A stretch of 64,000 nucleotides of DNA from Sphingorhabdus lacus (GCF_009768975.1 NZ_CP035733.1:2462001-2526000), one strand, 5' to 3'; numbered from the stretch's first letter, positions 34,978 to 45,340 are shown. The notes: a model not told the origin generated them from the sequence alone. Numbers and translations are program-made.

Positions 34978-35910
34978 TCAATTGCCCAATATTGCGCGTG
35001 CCTGATCACAATCCGCCTGCATTTGCGCCATCAGCGCGTCCATGCTGTCGAACTTGGCCTCCCCGCGAATATATGCATGAAATTCGACTTCTATTATTTG
35101 CCCGTACAAATCCTCCGAAAAATCGAAGAAATGTGGTTCCAGTAATTCCTTGGGCGGATCAAAGCTGGGGCGGATCCCGAGATTGGCAGCACCGTCGAGT
35201 ACGCGACCGTCGGGCAAGCGGCCCTTGACCGCATATATGCCGTAACGCGGGCGCAGATAATGCGCCATGTCGATATTGGCGGTCGGAAAACCGAGCAGGC
35301 GGCCATTTTTATCGCCATGCTGCACCACGCCTTCGACGGCAAAGGGTCGGGTCAGCAGGCGGGTCGCCGTGGCGCAGTCGCCAGCGCGCAAGGCATCGCG
35401 AATGCGGCTGGAGGAAATGACGCCTTCCTTGTCCATCACCGGACCCATCGCCGTCGCGTGCAATCCGTGATCCGCTCCCAGCTCGCGCAGGACCTTTATG
35501 TTGCCGCCACGGCCTTTGCCAAAGGTGAAATCCTCACCCGTCACCACACCCGTCAACCCGAGCCGCTTCACCAGCAGTTCGACAATAAAATCCTGGGCGG
35601 TGGTCGCGGCCAGGGCAGCGTCAAAATCAAAGACCAGCATCGCATCCGCGCCCGCCACTTCGAAAAGCCGCTGCCGCTGGTCGAGGGTCGTCAACCTAAA
35701 CCATGGCGCTTCAGGGGCAAAGAAACGCACAGGGTGCGGATCGAAGGTCGCGATAATGGCGGGCTTTCCGGCTGCTCTGGCCTGTGCAATCGCCTCGCCC
35801 GCTACGGCCTGATGGCCCAGATGGAAGCCGTCAAAATTGCCCAGCGCCATAATGGCACCACGCAAGGCATCGGGCATGACATCATGGGCAGACAGGCGCT
35901 TTATGGTCAT
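34978..35910 (-). CDS. ribF: Bifunctional riboflavin kinase/FAD synthetase
   Basis: The 310-residue protein has the N-terminal FMN adenylyltransferase domain (MALGNFDGFHLGHQAV with the GxFDGxHxGH motif, then GEDFTFGKGRGG) and the C-terminal riboflavin kinase domain (LLGFPTANIDM, the PTAN motif). It converts riboflavin to FMN and FAD. The start overlaps the stop of the upstream dipeptidase gene by 4 bases. Confidence 0.95.
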   Translation of the reverse strand: MTIKRLSAHDVMPDALRGAIMALGNFDGFHLGHQAVAGEAIAQARAAGKPAIIATFDPHPVRFFAPEAPWFRLTTLDQRQRLFEVAGADAMLVFDFDAALAATTAQDFIVELLVKRLGLTGVVTGEDFTFGKGRGGNIKVLRELGADHGLHATAMGPVMDKEGVISSSRIRDALRAGDCATATRLLTRPFAVEGVVQHGDKNGRLLGFPTANIDMAHYLRPRYGIYAVKGRLPDGRVLDGAANLGIRPSFDPPKELLEPHFFDFSEDLYGQIIEVEFHAYIRGEAKFDSMDALMAQMQADCDQARAILGN

Positions 35911-37094
35911 GGTGTGGCGGGTAACTCTGCCAAGGGCTTCAGTCCGGCCTTGATGACGCGCAGCGCATTTTCACCCATTACCGCCCGAATTTCTTCAGCC
36001 GTGAAACCTTCATCCAGCAGGGCCTGCGTGACCTGCTCCAACTGGGATGTATCGAAGCGTACGGTAGTCGCCCCGTCATAGTCGGATCCCAGGGCAACAT
36101 GGTCGATGCCAACCAGATCGCGCACATGCTTCATGGCTTTTGCGGCGGCGCGCGGGGATGTGTCGCAAATGGCGGCATCCCAATAGCCGATGCCGACGAC
36201 CCCTCCGGTTTTCGCCACGCCGCGGATTTCATCGTCGGTCAGATTGCGGTTGACCTTGCACGTCGCCTGCACGCCGCCATGGCTGGACACCACGGGGCGC
36301 TTGGCCATGGCAAGTATCTCCGCGACGCCGGCATGCGACAGGTGGGCGATGTCGACGATCATGCCCCTGGCCTCCATCCACTTTACGACGTCGCGGCCAA
36401 AGGGTGTCAGCCCGCCTTTTTTCAGGCCATGCATCGATCCGGCCAGTTCATTGTCGAAAAAATGCGTCAATCCCGCCATGCGAAAACCGGCGGAGTAAAG
36501 GCGATTGAGATTGGACGCCTTGCCTTCCAGATTTTGCAGCCCCTCGATCGTCAGCATCGCACCGACAGGACGCGAGTCTTTCGACCGCAGCGCTAGCAGA
36601 TTGTCGAGTTGCTCCGATGTGTTTACCGCCAGCAAGGCGCGCTTCGATTTCGCGACCGCTACATCCCGCTTATGCGCATGATATAACGAGCGCTCGACCA
36701 GCGAGTTCCACGTCTTCATCGGCTGCAACTGCGCAATGGTCAACAGGGTGATATTATCGCTGTCGGCGCCATTGCCGTCATAATTCTGGTTCTTGGGCGT
36801 CTTGCTGACCGACGAAAACAGCTGCAGCGCGACATTGCCATCCTGCAAGCGGGGGACGTCCATATGCCCGCGCGATGCACGGTCATTCAGGTCGCGGTTC
36901 CACATCAACGTATCGCTGTGCAGATCGACAATATTGAGTGTCTTGTGGAGCGCCTTGGCCTCTTCGCTCACCTTGATCAGCGGCTTGCCGTCAATCTGGT
37001 TCATCGCGCCTTCGACATAACCGGGGGCGACCCCGAAAAAGCCGATGGCGGCCGCGCCGATCAGTGCCAGCGGAATCCAGACCCGTTTACGCAT
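35907..37094 (-). CDS. Membrane dipeptidase (peptidase family M19)
   Basis: The 395-residue protein has an N-terminal signal/anchor, then the M19 metal motif VDLHSDTLMW (HxD) near residue 57, the bridging Glu region MLTIEGLQNLEG, the His motifs DIAHLSHAG and SSHGGV, and DHVALGSDYDGA near residue 335. M19 enzymes are zinc dipeptidases, here probably periplasmic. Its ribosome binding site region is a run of ten G on the coding strand. It is translationally coupled to ribF downstream. Confidence 0.9.
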   Translation of the reverse strand: MRKRVWIPLALIGAAAIGFFGVAPGYVEGAMNQIDGKPLIKVSEEAKALHKTLNIVDLHSDTLMWNRDLNDRASRGHMDVPRLQDGNVALQLFSSVSKTPKNQNYDGNGADSDNITLLTIAQLQPMKTWNSLVERSLYHAHKRDVAVAKSKRALLAVNTSEQLDNLLALRSKDSRPVGAMLTIEGLQNLEGKASNLNRLYSAGFRMAGLTHFFDNELAGSMHGLKKGGLTPFGRDVVKWMEARGMIVDIAHLSHAGVAEILAMAKRPVVSSHGGVQATCKVNRNLTDDEIRGVAKTGGVVGIGYWDAAICDTSPRAAAKAMKHVRDLVGIDHVALGSDYDGATTVRFDTSQLEQVTQALLDEGFTAEEIRAVMGENALRVIKAGLKPLAELPATP

Positions 37095-37111
37095 TTTCTC
37101 TCCCCCCCCCC
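37095..37111 (-). promoter_or_regulatory. Ten-guanine tract at the ribosome binding site of the dipeptidase gene
   Basis: On the coding strand the sequence upstream of the ATG at 37094 is ten G followed by AGAGAAA. The G-run occupies the Shine-Dalgarno position, 7 bases before the start. Homopolymer tracts of this length are prone to slippage, which would change the spacing or strength of this site. Confidence 0.6.
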
Positions 37112-37118
37112 GAAAAAG

Positions 37119-37610
37119 TCAGACGCGCCGCACCAGCGTGACAAAGTCATGTGCGGGAACCTTGCCCTCTGCGGGATGGCTGTCGCGGGCGACCTCTTGC
37201 CAGTCCTTTGTATCAAATGCGGGCATCATCGTATCGCCCTCGGGCGTGATCGCGATTTCGGTGAGTTCGATACGGTCGGCCAGCGACAGGAACAGGTTAT
37301 ATATCTCGGCTCCGCCTATGACGCAGACATGGGGGCCATTGGCGCGCTTCAGTGCCTCTTCAACCGAATAGACCGGTTCTGCGCCTTCTTCTTCCCATGA
37401 TTTGTCGCGGGTCAGCACAATATGGCGGCGGCCCTCAAGCAATCCGGGCAGGCTGTCGAAGGTCTTGCGGCCCATAATCATCGGGCGGCCTTTGGTGATC
37501 TGTTTAAAGCGGCGAAGGTCGGCCGGGATATGCCAAGGCATCCCGCCATCGCTCCCGATGACTCCATTGGCGGCGCGGGCGAGGACAAGGATGATTTCGG
37601 GGTGATTCAT
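37119..37610 (-). CDS. folA: Dihydrofolate reductase
   Basis: The 163-residue protein has the DHFR signature VLARAANGVIGSDGGMPWHIPADLRRFK, the NADPH-binding GRKTFDSLP and the GGAEIYNLFL segment near residue 99. The catalytic acid is Asp27-equivalent (PADLRRF). It reduces dihydrofolate to tetrahydrofolate and is the trimethoprim target. No thyA gene is adjacent. It lies between purK and the dipeptidase gene with gaps of 24 bases on both sides. Confidence 0.95.
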   Translation of the reverse strand: MNHPEIILVLARAANGVIGSDGGMPWHIPADLRRFKQITKGRPMIMGRKTFDSLPGLLEGRRHIVLTRDKSWEEEGAEPVYSVEEALKRANGPHVCVIGGAEIYNLFLSLADRIELTEIAITPEGDTMMPAFDTKDWQEVARDSHPAEGKVPAHDFVTLVRRV

Positions 37611-37634
37611 ATCCCCCGCTTTGCCGACATTTGT

Positions 37635-38705
37635 TTATCTATACAAGCGGGTGACGTGACCAATTTTACGTCCTTCCCGTGCTTCCGCCTTGCCGTAGAG
37701 ATGCAAGTTGGCCGCGGGGTCACCCAAAAGCTGTAACCAACGCTCGCCATCCTTGCCGATCAGGTTCTGCATTTCGACCCGCTCGGCAATTGTTGCCGTG
37801 CTGCCTAGGGGTAATCCGCAGATGGCGCGGATATGGTTTTCGAACTGGCTGGTCTCGGCGCCCTCGATTGTCCAGTGGCCGCTATTGTGGACGCGCGGGG
37901 CGATTTCGTTGAACAGCGGGCCTTCCCCGCTGGCAAAAAATTCCGCAGTGAATACGCCTACATATTCCAGAGCATCGGCCACCGCCGCCGCCATGACCCG
38001 TGCCGCCGCCTGCTGGCTTTCAATCAAGGGACCTGCAGGTAGGGTGGAGGTCGCCAAAATGCCGTTTTCATGCGCATTGCGCGGCGAATCCCAAAAGCGG
38101 ATTTCGCCGTCGGCGCTGCGCACCAGCACCACCGAGAATTCGGCGTCGAACTGGACCATGGCCTCGGCGATCAGCGGCTGACCGCCCGCCCGCCGCCATG
38201 CGCTGGCGAGGTCGCTTTGCGCCGAAACGCGGACCTGGCCTTTGCCGTCATAGCCCATGCGGATTGTCTTCAATATCGCCGGTGTCCCCACAACGGCCAC
38301 TGCATCTTCCACTTCGATTTCGGACCGCGCGACGGCAAAAGCAGCAGTTTCGCCGCCCAGTTTGCGCACGAATTCCTTTTCCTCGACTCGGTCCTGCGCC
38401 ACTTCCAGCGCCTGGATCGGCGGGTGGATCGGGACGGTATGGGCGATTGATCTGAGCGGCTCCACCGGCACATTCTCAAATTCGAATGTGACGACATCGC
38501 ACGCGTCGGCAAAGGCCTTGAGCGCAGCCAAGTCGTCATATTCCGCGATGGTGCAGTCAGCCGCCACTTCACAGGCCACATTATCGCCGGGCGGTGCGTA
38601 GATATGGCAGCGGTAGCCAAGCTGTGCCGCCGCCATCGCCAGCATGCGGCCCAACTGGCCGCCGCCCAATATGCCGATTGTCGAACCCGGGGGTAATGCG
38701 GTCAT
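37635..38705 (-). CDS. purK: N5-carboxyaminoimidazole ribonucleotide synthase
   Basis: From the ATG at 38705 the 356-residue ATP-grasp protein starts [22 protein letters not shown], with later hallmarks [47 protein letters not shown]. It carboxylates AIR to N5-CAIR in purine synthesis, the substrate for PurE encoded just upstream. The start codon overlaps the purE stop (ATGA). Confidence 0.95.
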   Translation of the reverse strand: MTALPPGSTIGILGGGQLGRMLAMAAAQLGYRCHIYAPPGDNVACEVAADCTIAEYDDLAALKAFADACDVVTFEFENVPVEPLRSIAHTVPIHPPIQALEVAQDRVEEKEFVRKLGGETAAFAVARSEIEVEDAVAVVGTPAILKTIRMGYDGKGQVRVSAQSDLASAWRRAGGQPLIAEAMVQFDAEFSVVLVRSADGEIRFWDSPRNAHENGILATSTLPAGPLIESQQAAARVMAAAVADALEYVGVFTAEFFASGEGPLFNEIAPRVHNSGHWTIEGAETSQFENHIRAICGLPLGSTATIAERVEMQNLIGKDGERWLQLLGDPAANLHLYGKAEAREGRKIGHVTRLYR

Positions 38706-39190
38706 TCGGGTGTCTCGGCCACCGATGCGGTCTGCGCCGCGCGCCATGCGTCCAGCCGTTCGGCGAGCTCGCTATCTTCGTTGGCCAGCATCGCCGCTGC
38801 CAGAAGCGCCGCGTTTGTGGCGCCTGCCTTACCAATGGCAAGCGTGCCGACGGGAATTCCGGCGGGCATCTGCACAATCGACAGCAGACTATCCATACCG
38901 TCGAGGGCCTTGGACTGTACAGGTACCCCAAGAACCGGAAGGCGCGTCATGGATGCAGCCATGCCGGGCAAATGCGCTGCGCCGCCTGCCCCTGCGATAA
39001 TGCATTTCAGACCGCGGGCCGCTGCACCCTTGGCATAATCGTAGAGGCGGTCAGGTGTGCGGTGGGCCGATACGACCTTACATTCATGCGGCACGTGCAA
39101 TGCGGCCAGTGTCGCCGATGCTTCGCGCATCGTTTCCCAGTCCGAACGGCTGCCCATGATTATTCCGACTAGAGGTTGCGCTTCACTCAC
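38702..39190 (-). CDS. purE: N5-carboxyaminoimidazole ribonucleotide mutase
   Basis: The 162-residue protein starts at a GTG at 39190, preceded by GGGGGAAC at the right distance; no ATG fits the family N-terminus. It has [34 protein letters not shown] and [15 protein letters not shown], the class I PurE motifs with the catalytic His (SAHR). It acts with PurK in the same operon, with a 4-base overlap. Confidence 0.95.
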   Translation of the reverse strand: MSEAQPLVGIIMGSRSDWETMREASATLAALHVPHECKVVSAHRTPDRLYDYAKGAAARGLKCIIAGAGGAAHLPGMAASMTRLPVLGVPVQSKALDGMDSLLSIVQMPAGIPVGTLAIGKAGATNAALLAAAMLANEDSELAERLDAWRAAQTASVAETPE

Positions 39191-39363
39191 CTGTCGTTCC
39201 CCCGACCATAAGAAGCATCCGCCCTTAGCGTGGGAGCAACGCAACCGCAATTGTGAATGGACAGGACGTTTCGCAGCGGGCCGAGGTCCAAATAGGATGT
39301 AAACTCATGCTTTTTTGAGGGAAATTTGGTTGAGCGGAAAAACAATAAAAGATACCCCGGGTC

Positions 39364-39981
39364 GTGCAAATATCGGGGATTGCTCAATTGGACGAAAAAG
39401 CCCGCAATTTGACGGCGACAGGCGATTCAAGATCCGCGACTGATCTTGCGCGCGAAAATGCCGCATTGAAGGCGCGGGTCGCCGAACTGGAACGTCTGGT
39501 TGCCTGCGACACATTAACACCGCTTTTCAATCGCCGCCATTTCATGGAAGAATTGGACCGGTGGTGCTGGCGCGCGCATCGCTATGGCGGCCATTATGGC
39601 TTGCTCTACATCGACGTCGATAATCTGAAATCGGTCAATGATCGCCACGGCCATCTTGCGGGCGATGTTCTGCTGACCAGCATTGCCAAAGCCCTATTGG
39701 GCACGGTCCGCCGTTCCGACCTGATCGCGCGGATTGGTGGCGACGAGTTTGCGATATTGCTCGACAATATTCAGGAAAACGAGCTTGCCCGCAAAGCGGA
39801 TCGCGTGGCGGCAATGGTCGGAAAGCTCAAGATTCCGCACGATGGCGCACAACTGGCACCCAGCATTTCAGCAGGTTATGCCGTCATAGAACCGGGGGTT
39901 AAGCCGTCCGAACTGCTGCTGCGTGCCGACCGTTCCATGTATGCGGCCAAGCAGGCCAAAGAAGGCGGACGCGCCGATTAG
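39364..39981 (+). CDS. Diguanylate cyclase (GGDEF protein) with coiled-coil N-terminus
   Basis: The protein (205 residues from GTG at 39364, or 197 from TTG at 39388, which has a better GGGGA site) has a short coiled coil ([20 protein letters not shown]) and a GGDEF domain. The active-site motif GGDEF is at residues 125-129, and the inhibitory I-site RxxD (R116-D119) is kept. It should make cyclic di-GMP. It has no receiver or membrane domain, so regulation would be by dimerisation or a partner. The 3' end overlaps the convergent gpmA by 4 bases. Its product could affect the Nfr-like locus at 52-56 kb, but that link is only inferred. Confidence 0.85.
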   Translation: MQISGIAQLDEKARNLTATGDSRSATDLARENAALKARVAELERLVACDTLTPLFNRRHFMEELDRWCWRAHRYGGHYGLLYIDVDNLKSVNDRHGHLAGDVLLTSIAKALLGTVRRSDLIARIGGDEFAILLDNIQENELARKADRVAAMVGKLKIPHDGAQLAPSISAGYAVIEPGVKPSELLLRADRSMYAAKQAKEGGRAD

Positions 39982-40661
39982 CGGTCGGACAAATAATAGC
40001 GCTCGCCTTGCAGCGCGGCGTCAAGTTCATATACGATCGGCTGCCCCGTCGGTATTTCAAGCCCGGTGATATCCTCGTCCGAAATACCGGACAGATGCTT
40101 GACCAATGCCCGTAAGCTATTGCCATGCGCAGAAATGAGCACTGTCTTGTTGGCTTTCAATTCCGGCACAATGGCGCTTTCCCAATAGGGAAGAACGCGC
40201 GCGATCGTGTCTTTCAGGCTTTCGGTATTCGGGATGGCGATACCCGCATAGCGCGGGTCAGACGACAGGTCATAGGCGGAACCGGCCTCCAGTGGTGGCG
40301 GCGGAATATCGAAACTGCGACGCCAGATATGCACTTGATCCTCACCATGTTTGGCGGCAGTCTCTGCCTTGTCGAGGCCCGTCAATCCGCCATAATGGCG
40401 TTCGTTCAATTGCCAGTTTTTGGTCACCGGAACCCAAAGCCGACCCATGGCTTCCAGCGCCAGATTGAGCGTTTTGATCGCGCGGGTCTGGACGCTGGTG
40501 AAAGCGACGTCGGGGGTAATGCCCTTTTCCTTCATCAACTCGCCGGCTGCCCAAGCTTCCGCTGCACCCTTTTCGGTTACGTCGACATCCCACCAGCCGG
40601 TGAAACGGTTTTCCAGATTCCACTGTGACTGGCCGTGACGGATGAGGATGAGTTTGGGCAT
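39978..40661 (-). CDS. gpmA: 2,3-bisphosphoglycerate-dependent phosphoglycerate mutase
   Basis: The 227-residue protein has the catalytic [28 protein letters not shown]-terminus (phosphohistidine in RHG), [10 protein letters not shown] near residue 83 and [13 protein letters not shown] near residue 180. This is the dPGM family, which interconverts 3- and 2-phosphoglycerate in glycolysis and gluconeogenesis. Confidence 0.95.
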   Translation of the reverse strand: MPKLILIRHGQSQWNLENRFTGWWDVDVTEKGAAEAWAAGELMKEKGITPDVAFTSVQTRAIKTLNLALEAMGRLWVPVTKNWQLNERHYGGLTGLDKAETAAKHGEDQVHIWRRSFDIPPPPLEAGSAYDLSSDPRYAGIAIPNTESLKDTIARVLPYWESAIVPELKANKTVLISAHGNSLRALVKHLSGISDEDITGLEIPTGQPIVYELDAALQGERYYLSDR

Positions 40662-40729
40662 AGATGATCCTTCGGTCTTGATTCGGTTCTGCCTCTAGCG
40701 TCGGGGGATGCAAGGCACAATCATGCCGA

Positions 40730-41185
40730 TCAAAGCGACAAGGTCATGAAACGGCTGAACGGATCTTCGACATAGTCCCCGAAGGGTGGGCAATATTCGA
40801 AGCCGTGCGCCTGATACATGCCGATAGCGGGGACAAAAGCCTCGGATGAACCTGTCTCCAGACTCAAGCGCTGATATCCACGCTCCCTTGCTTCCGAGAT
40901 GATGTGCGTCAGCATCGCGGCCCCCGCACCCTTGCGCAAATGGTCGGCATGGGTGCGCATCGATTTGATTTCGCCATGATCGGGCGACAATTCTTTCAAG
41001 GCGCCGCACCCCATCAAAGCGTCATCGTCCCACACGGACCAAAAGGTCACGTCGGGCGCGTTGAGCCCGTCAAAATCGAGGAAATGGCAACTGTCCGCAG
41101 GCGAATTTGCCAGCATGCCGGCAAAATGGGTTTCGAGAAGGCTGCGAATTTCAGGACCGGAAAGATCGTCTTCGATGATCCGCAT
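40730..41185 (-). CDS. GNAT family N-acetyltransferase
   Basis: The 151-residue protein from the ATG at 41185 has the GNAT core: ALKELSPDHGEIKSMRTHADHLRKGAGAAML (motif A with R-x-x-G-x-G/A) and LSLETGSSEAFVPAIGMYQAHGFEYC (motif B). These enzymes acetylate small molecules or protein amines with acetyl-CoA; the substrate is unknown. The GFEYC-PFGDYVEDPFSRFM tail is typical of a YedL-like subgroup. It lies 9 bases after the M14 carboxypeptidase gene and is probably in the same operon. Confidence 0.85.
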   Translation of the reverse strand: MRIIEDDLSGPEIRSLLETHFAGMLANSPADSCHFLDFDGLNAPDVTFWSVWDDDALMGCGALKELSPDHGEIKSMRTHADHLRKGAGAAMLTHIISEARERGYQRLSLETGSSEAFVPAIGMYQAHGFEYCPPFGDYVEDPFSRFMTLSL

Positions 41186-41194
41186 TGCCAATGG

Positions 41195-42331
41195 TCACAC
41201 CATTTCCGCCAGAGTTGCCAGACATTCCCGCGCGAGCAATTTGCACCGTTCGGGCGACCAGCCCTGTTCGGGATCATTGCCGTGGACGGTATCCTTATAA
41301 GGCATCTCCAGCGTCATCGACACACAGCCATGGCTTTTGCCGAAACGTTCCGCGAGCTGATTGGTAGACATGGTCAGATTGGCTTTGCCCGGTGCGGCAA
41401 TTGAATAACCCAATTTGGTTTGGAAGTCCGGCGTGCGGTCCGCAAGGCGGTGGATATAGCGTTTATACCGCTCGCCCTGATCATCGGTCCAGGACGGAAT
41501 TCCTTCAAAACCAGCCATGAAGGCTGCCGGAATCGCCTCATCACCATGGATATCCATGGCCCAGTGCACGCCACTTTCGTCCATGGCGTTCCGGATTCCC
41601 AAAACCTCCGGACTTTTTTCAAGGCTCGGCGTAGCCCATTCGCGGTTCAGGTTCACACCGGCATAGTTTGTACGCAAATGCCCGCGGCAACTGCCATCCG
41701 GATTCGCGTTCGGAACAATGTGAAGGCGGCATTTTTCGAGCAGGACCCGCGTATGCGGGTTGCTCAAATCGGTCAGCATGTCCAGCGCACCTTCCATCCA
41801 CCACTCGGCCTGGCTTTCGCCGGGATGCTGACGTGCATAGAGCCAGACCTGAATATCCCCCGAGCCCATTTCGAGGCAATCGATCGGCTGTCCTTCCAGA
41901 CTATGGCCGAGGCAGCGATAGGTGACGCCTTCGCATCCCGCTGTTTCCGAGACCAGATCATGGTGGCGTTCCATGCTGTACGGCGCAAAATAGGCAAACC
42001 AGACAATTGCGCTCGCCGGTGTATAGCGGATAGTCAGCGTCCCGCCATCTTCACCCTTGTCATAGCTGCTGTCTGCGCGGCCCCAATAGTCCCGGTCTTC
42101 GGAGACGCAGGCGCGATAATCGGGCCAGCCACCGGGATAGGCACTGCCCTCCAGTCCGGTGATCCGCAGCGTCAGTTCTTCACCGGCCGTGCAGGCGACG
42201 CGGAAGTGGAACCATTGGGCAAATTCCGATTCCCGGTCTTTGCGGATCGAGAGATTGGCGGAATTTTCCTGAATGGAATGAACGATGATATTGCCGCTAT
42301 CGAACGCAGCATTGATGTCGGTGATGGGCAT
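41195..42331 (-). CDS. M14-type zinc carboxypeptidase, cytosolic carboxypeptidase-like
   Basis: From [14 protein letters not shown] the protein has 378 residues. An N-terminal beta domain (FAQWFHFRV, then [19 protein letters not shown]) precedes the catalytic domain. Zinc ligands lie in [13 protein letters not shown] (H..E) and [21 protein letters not shown] and the C-terminal Glu region TLEMPYKD complete the active site. This matches the M14 cytosolic carboxypeptidase (CCP-like) group found in many proteobacteria. Its natural substrate in bacteria is unknown. No signal peptide is present. Confidence 0.85.
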   Translation of the reverse strand: MPITDINAAFDSGNIIVHSIQENSANLSIRKDRESEFAQWFHFRVACTAGEELTLRITGLEGSAYPGGWPDYRACVSEDRDYWGRADSSYDKGEDGGTLTIRYTPASAIVWFAYFAPYSMERHHDLVSETAGCEGVTYRCLGHSLEGQPIDCLEMGSGDIQVWLYARQHPGESQAEWWMEGALDMLTDLSNPHTRVLLEKCRLHIVPNANPDGSCRGHLRTNYAGVNLNREWATPSLEKSPEVLGIRNAMDESGVHWAMDIHGDEAIPAAFMAGFEGIPSWTDDQGERYKRYIHRLADRTPDFQTKLGYSIAAPGKANLTMSTNQLAERFGKSHGCVSMTLEMPYKDTVHGNDPEQGWSPERCKLLARECLATLAEMV

Positions 42332-42344
42332 AGATGTTCCTTGA

Positions 42345-42938
42345 TTATGGAACGCGGATAGTCTCACCGGACACACCGGGGAAGCCCTTAAACATCGCTT
42401 CCGCCAATTTTGCAGCCGCGATGCCCGGCTGGGCTGCAGGCGAACCGACTTTCGCAATCTGGCTTGCTTTGCCTTCCCAGATGACGAGTTTGTCGCTGCG
42501 CCGCAGGAGGCGCACCGCAAGTGTCGTTTCGACCTGTGCGGAGGCGCCCCCGCCCAGATTGATGCCGACGCCGACGCCTAATCCCGAACCAAAGCTGCCC
42601 GTCGAACCGCCCACACCTACGGAAACAGGCGAGCGGCGTTCGCGTTCGAGCGTGACGACCCCGTAGCGGATTTCAGCCACGATATCGGAATCGGCATTTT
42701 TTTCGGAGTAGCCGACACGCTGCAATTCCCGCGCGACCGCCGCCAGATAGGGGGACGCCGCGAGGCTTTGGCCCTGATCGGTTTCACCCGCCAAAACCAC
42801 TGAAACGGATCCAGTGCCATAAACGACACCTTCGGATGCACGGTTGAATCGGGTAACCTCGACGGGGCCGGTCGGTACAACGCAGGCAGACAGCAGCGCC
42901 AGCGACAGCAGGGGTAAAAGGCGATTTCGTGTATTCAT
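42345..42938 (-). CDS. DUF4136-type lipoprotein
   Basis: The 197-residue protein from the ATG at 42938 has a lipoprotein signal peptide ([16 protein letters not shown]) with lipobox Cys in LSAC. The body resembles DUF4136: [14 protein letters not shown], then VEIRYGV-like strands and a glycine-rich segment ([23 protein letters not shown]). The family has no known function and is placed in the outer membrane by the lipobox. It lies 13 bases upstream of the M14 gene and may be co-transcribed. Confidence 0.75.
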   Translation of the reverse strand: MNTRNRLLPLLSLALLSACVVPTGPVEVTRFNRASEGVVYGTGSVSVVLAGETDQGQSLAASPYLAAVARELQRVGYSEKNADSDIVAEIRYGVVTLERERRSPVSVGVGGSTGSFGSGLGVGVGINLGGGASAQVETTLAVRLLRRSDKLVIWEGKASQIAKVGSPAAQPGIAAAKLAEAMFKGFPGVSGETIRVP

Positions 42939-43092
42939 GATGCACTCCTTACGCCGCGCATCCTTGATGGCAAGCGATGTATGGCGAATGAATCCGCAAA
43001 AATCGGCCAATGATGCTTGACTTTGACCGGTGTCGCCCATAGGAGCGCGCCTTCATTTAAAGCTTTATGCACAGAAAAACGGGTTAATTCCG

Positions 43093-43218
43093 ATGAAGAT
43101 CGTCAATTCTTTGAAGTCACTCAAGGGCCGCCACCGCGATAACCGCGTGATTCGCCGTCGTGGCCGCGTCTATGTGATCAACAAGACCAACCGTCGCTTC
43201 AAGGCGCGTCAGGGCTGA
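43093..43218 (+). CDS. rpmJ: 50S ribosomal protein L36
   Basis: The 41-residue basic protein [20 protein letters not shown] continues with [21 protein letters not shown]. It is the zinc-free (C-minus, YkgO-like) form of L36, without the CxxC pair. This is the standard L36 of most sphingomonads. It is a single-gene unit followed by two hairpins. Confidence 0.93.
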   Translation: MKIVNSLKSLKGRHRDNRVIRRRGRVYVINKTNRRFKARQG

Positions 43219-43225
43219 ATTGGTC

Positions 43226-43296
43226 CTGCCTGCACCGCGCAGGCAGATGGTTCCAGCAAAACGCCGCTCCGAATCCGATTCGTGGGCGGCTTTTTT
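43226..43296 (+). terminator. Tandem hairpins ending the L36 transcript
   Basis: CTGCCTGC (43226-43233) pairs with GCAGGCAG (43239-43246). A second imperfect hairpin, GCCGCTCCGAAT with ATTCGTGGGCGGC, ends at 43290 and is followed by TTTTTT, a typical intrinsic terminator. Confidence 0.75.
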
Positions 43297-43323
43297 GTGC
43301 CTGAAATCTAGGGAATGGCGAAT

Positions 43324-43935
43324 ATGACACAGATTTCAACGGTAGTTTTTGATGTTGGCCGGGTGCTGTTCGAATGGGATTTGCGGCATTTGTTCGCCAA
43401 GCTCATCCCCGATTCGGAGGAACTCGACTGGTTTCTGGCGCATGTCGTGACGCCCGAATGGCATTTCCAGCATGATGCCGGCCGTCCTTTGGCGGACATG
43501 ACGGCGGAGCTGACTACGCAATATCCGCACTATGGCCCCTTGATTGAAGCGTACCGCACGCGGTTCAACGAAACGATTCCCGGACCCGTACCCGGTTCGT
43601 TGGACATCGTGCATGACTTGGCCGCGCAAGACGTGCCACTGTTCGCCATTACCAATTTCGGAGCCGAGTTCTGGGATATGTTCCGGCCCACACAGCCGAT
43701 CTTCGACCTATTTGGCGACATCGTCGTTTCTGGGGTCGAAAAACTCGCGAAACCTGATCCGGCAATTTATGCGCTCGCACTGGAACGCTTTGGCCTACAG
43801 CCGGGTGAAGCAATCTTCGTCGACGACAATCATGCCAATGTCGTCAGCGCGCGAGCCAACGGCTTTGCCGCGCATCATTTCACCGATGCCGGCACACTCC
43901 GAGCCGAACTGGTGGGCTTGGGGCTATTGCAATGA
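43324..43935 (+). CDS. HAD superfamily phosphatase (YihX-like)
   Basis: The 203-residue protein from the ATG at 43324, with AGGGA at the right distance, has motif I VFDVGRVLFEWD, motif II AITNFG, motif III Lys in KLAKPDPAIY and motif IV FVDDNHANV. These are the hallmarks of HAD subfamily IA, closest to glucose-1-phosphate phosphatase-like YihX proteins. The exact substrate is unknown. An alternative ATG at 43315 is too close to the ribosome binding site. Confidence 0.87.
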   Translation: MTQISTVVFDVGRVLFEWDLRHLFAKLIPDSEELDWFLAHVVTPEWHFQHDAGRPLADMTAELTTQYPHYGPLIEAYRTRFNETIPGPVPGSLDIVHDLAAQDVPLFAITNFGAEFWDMFRPTQPIFDLFGDIVVSGVEKLAKPDPAIYALALERFGLQPGEAIFVDDNHANVVSARANGFAAHHFTDAGTLRAELVGLGLLQ

Positions 43936-44090
43936 ATAGGTGTCGATAGAGCCGACCAACCATGATGCCTTGAGCCGTAGCGGCGCAGGCATGTGCCATT
44001 AGAAAAACTTGTGTGCCAAACCCTTCCATTCCCTGCTTGTCTGTGCTTTAGAGCCTGCGACTCTGCCACCTGGAAGGACGCATTTTTCCC

Positions 44091-45299
44091 ATGAATATCC
44101 ATGAATATCAGGCCAAGGAACTGTTGGCGAAATTCGGTGTCGCGGTGCCCAAGGGCATTGCCGCCATGTCGGTCGAAGAAGCCGTCGCCGCCGCTAAGCA
44201 ACTTCCGGGTCCTCTCTATGTCGTTAAATCGCAGATTCATGCGGGCGGACGCGGCAAGGGCAAGTTCAAGGAACTGGGTCCGGATGCCAAGGGCGGTGTC
44301 CGTCTGGCGTTCAATCTGGATGAGGTTGAAGCCCATGCCAAGGACATGCTCGGCAATACGCTGGTGACCGTGCAAACCGGCGAAGCGGGCAAACAGGTCA
44401 ACCGTTTGTACATCACCGATGGCGCCGACATTAAGCAGGAATTCTATCTGGCGCTGCTCGTTGACCGTGCCACCAGCCGCATCGCGGTGGTCGCATCGAC
44501 CGAAGGCGGGATGAACATCGAAGATGTCGCACATGACACACCTGAAAAGATCCACACCATCACCATCGACCCCGCCTCTGGTCTGATGCCCCATCATGGC
44601 CGCAGCGTCGCCAAGGCGCTTGGCCTGACCGGCGATCTGGCCAAGCAGGCGCAGACCGTTCTTGCTGGTCTCTATGCTGCGTTCATCGGCACCGATGCCG
44701 AGCAGATCGAGATCAATCCCTTGGCAGTGTGCGAAGGTGCCAATGGCGACGAACTTCTGGTTCTGGACGCCAAGGTCGGCTTTGATGGCAACGCCATGTT
44801 CCGCCACAAGGATCTGGCCGAACTGCGCGACTTGACCGAAGAAGACCCCGCCGAGGTTGAAGCTTCCGAATATGACCTCGCCTATATCAAGCTCGACGGA
44901 AACATCGGCTGCATGGTCAATGGTGCCGGTCTTGCGATGGCAACAATGGACATCATCAAGCTGAACGGCGAATTCCCCGCCAACTTCCTCGACGTTGGCG
45001 GCGGCGCTTCCAAGGAAAAGGTAACGGCAGCGTTCAAGATCATTCTGAAGGATCCTGCTGTAAAGGGCATTCTCGTCAATATCTTCGGCGGTATCATGAA
45101 ATGCGACATCATTGCGGACGGTATCGTCGCCGCCGCGAAGGAAGTGAACCTCTCGGTTCCGCTCGTCGTCCGCCTCGAAGGCACCAATGTGCAGCAGGGC
45201 AAAGACATACTTGCCAATAGCGGCCTTCCCATCGTTTCGGCCAATGATCTGGGCGACGCAGCGGAGAAGATCGTGGCGCAGGTGCGCAAGGCGGCTTGA
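44091..45299 (+). CDS. sucC: Succinate-CoA ligase (ADP-forming), beta subunit
   Basis: The 402-residue ATP-grasp protein starts [20 protein letters not shown] and contains [26 protein letters not shown] and [17 protein letters not shown], all SucC hallmarks. It makes succinate plus ATP from succinyl-CoA in the TCA cycle. In most bacteria sucD follows; here the next gene is etfB after a 127-base gap, so the alpha subunit must be encoded elsewhere. Confidence 0.96.
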   Translation: MNIHEYQAKELLAKFGVAVPKGIAAMSVEEAVAAAKQLPGPLYVVKSQIHAGGRGKGKFKELGPDAKGGVRLAFNLDEVEAHAKDMLGNTLVTVQTGEAGKQVNRLYITDGADIKQEFYLALLVDRATSRIAVVASTEGGMNIEDVAHDTPEKIHTITIDPASGLMPHHGRSVAKALGLTGDLAKQAQTVLAGLYAAFIGTDAEQIEINPLAVCEGANGDELLVLDAKVGFDGNAMFRHKDLAELRDLTEEDPAEVEASEYDLAYIKLDGNIGCMVNGAGLAMATMDIIKLNGEFPANFLDVGGGASKEKVTAAFKIILKDPAVKGILVNIFGGIMKCDIIADGIVAAAKEVNLSVPLVVRLEGTNVQQGKDILANSGLPIVSANDLGDAAEKIVAQVRKAA

Positions 45300-45340
45300 T
45301 CGCCGCCAAACCGCATTTGAATGGAAAGATAAGAGGCCAC

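Noticed and set aside
41420-42361. A 313-codon open frame antisense to the M14 carboxypeptidase gene
   Set aside because: The minus-strand frame has all the zinc-site motifs of M14 enzymes, while this frame has no recognisable domain.
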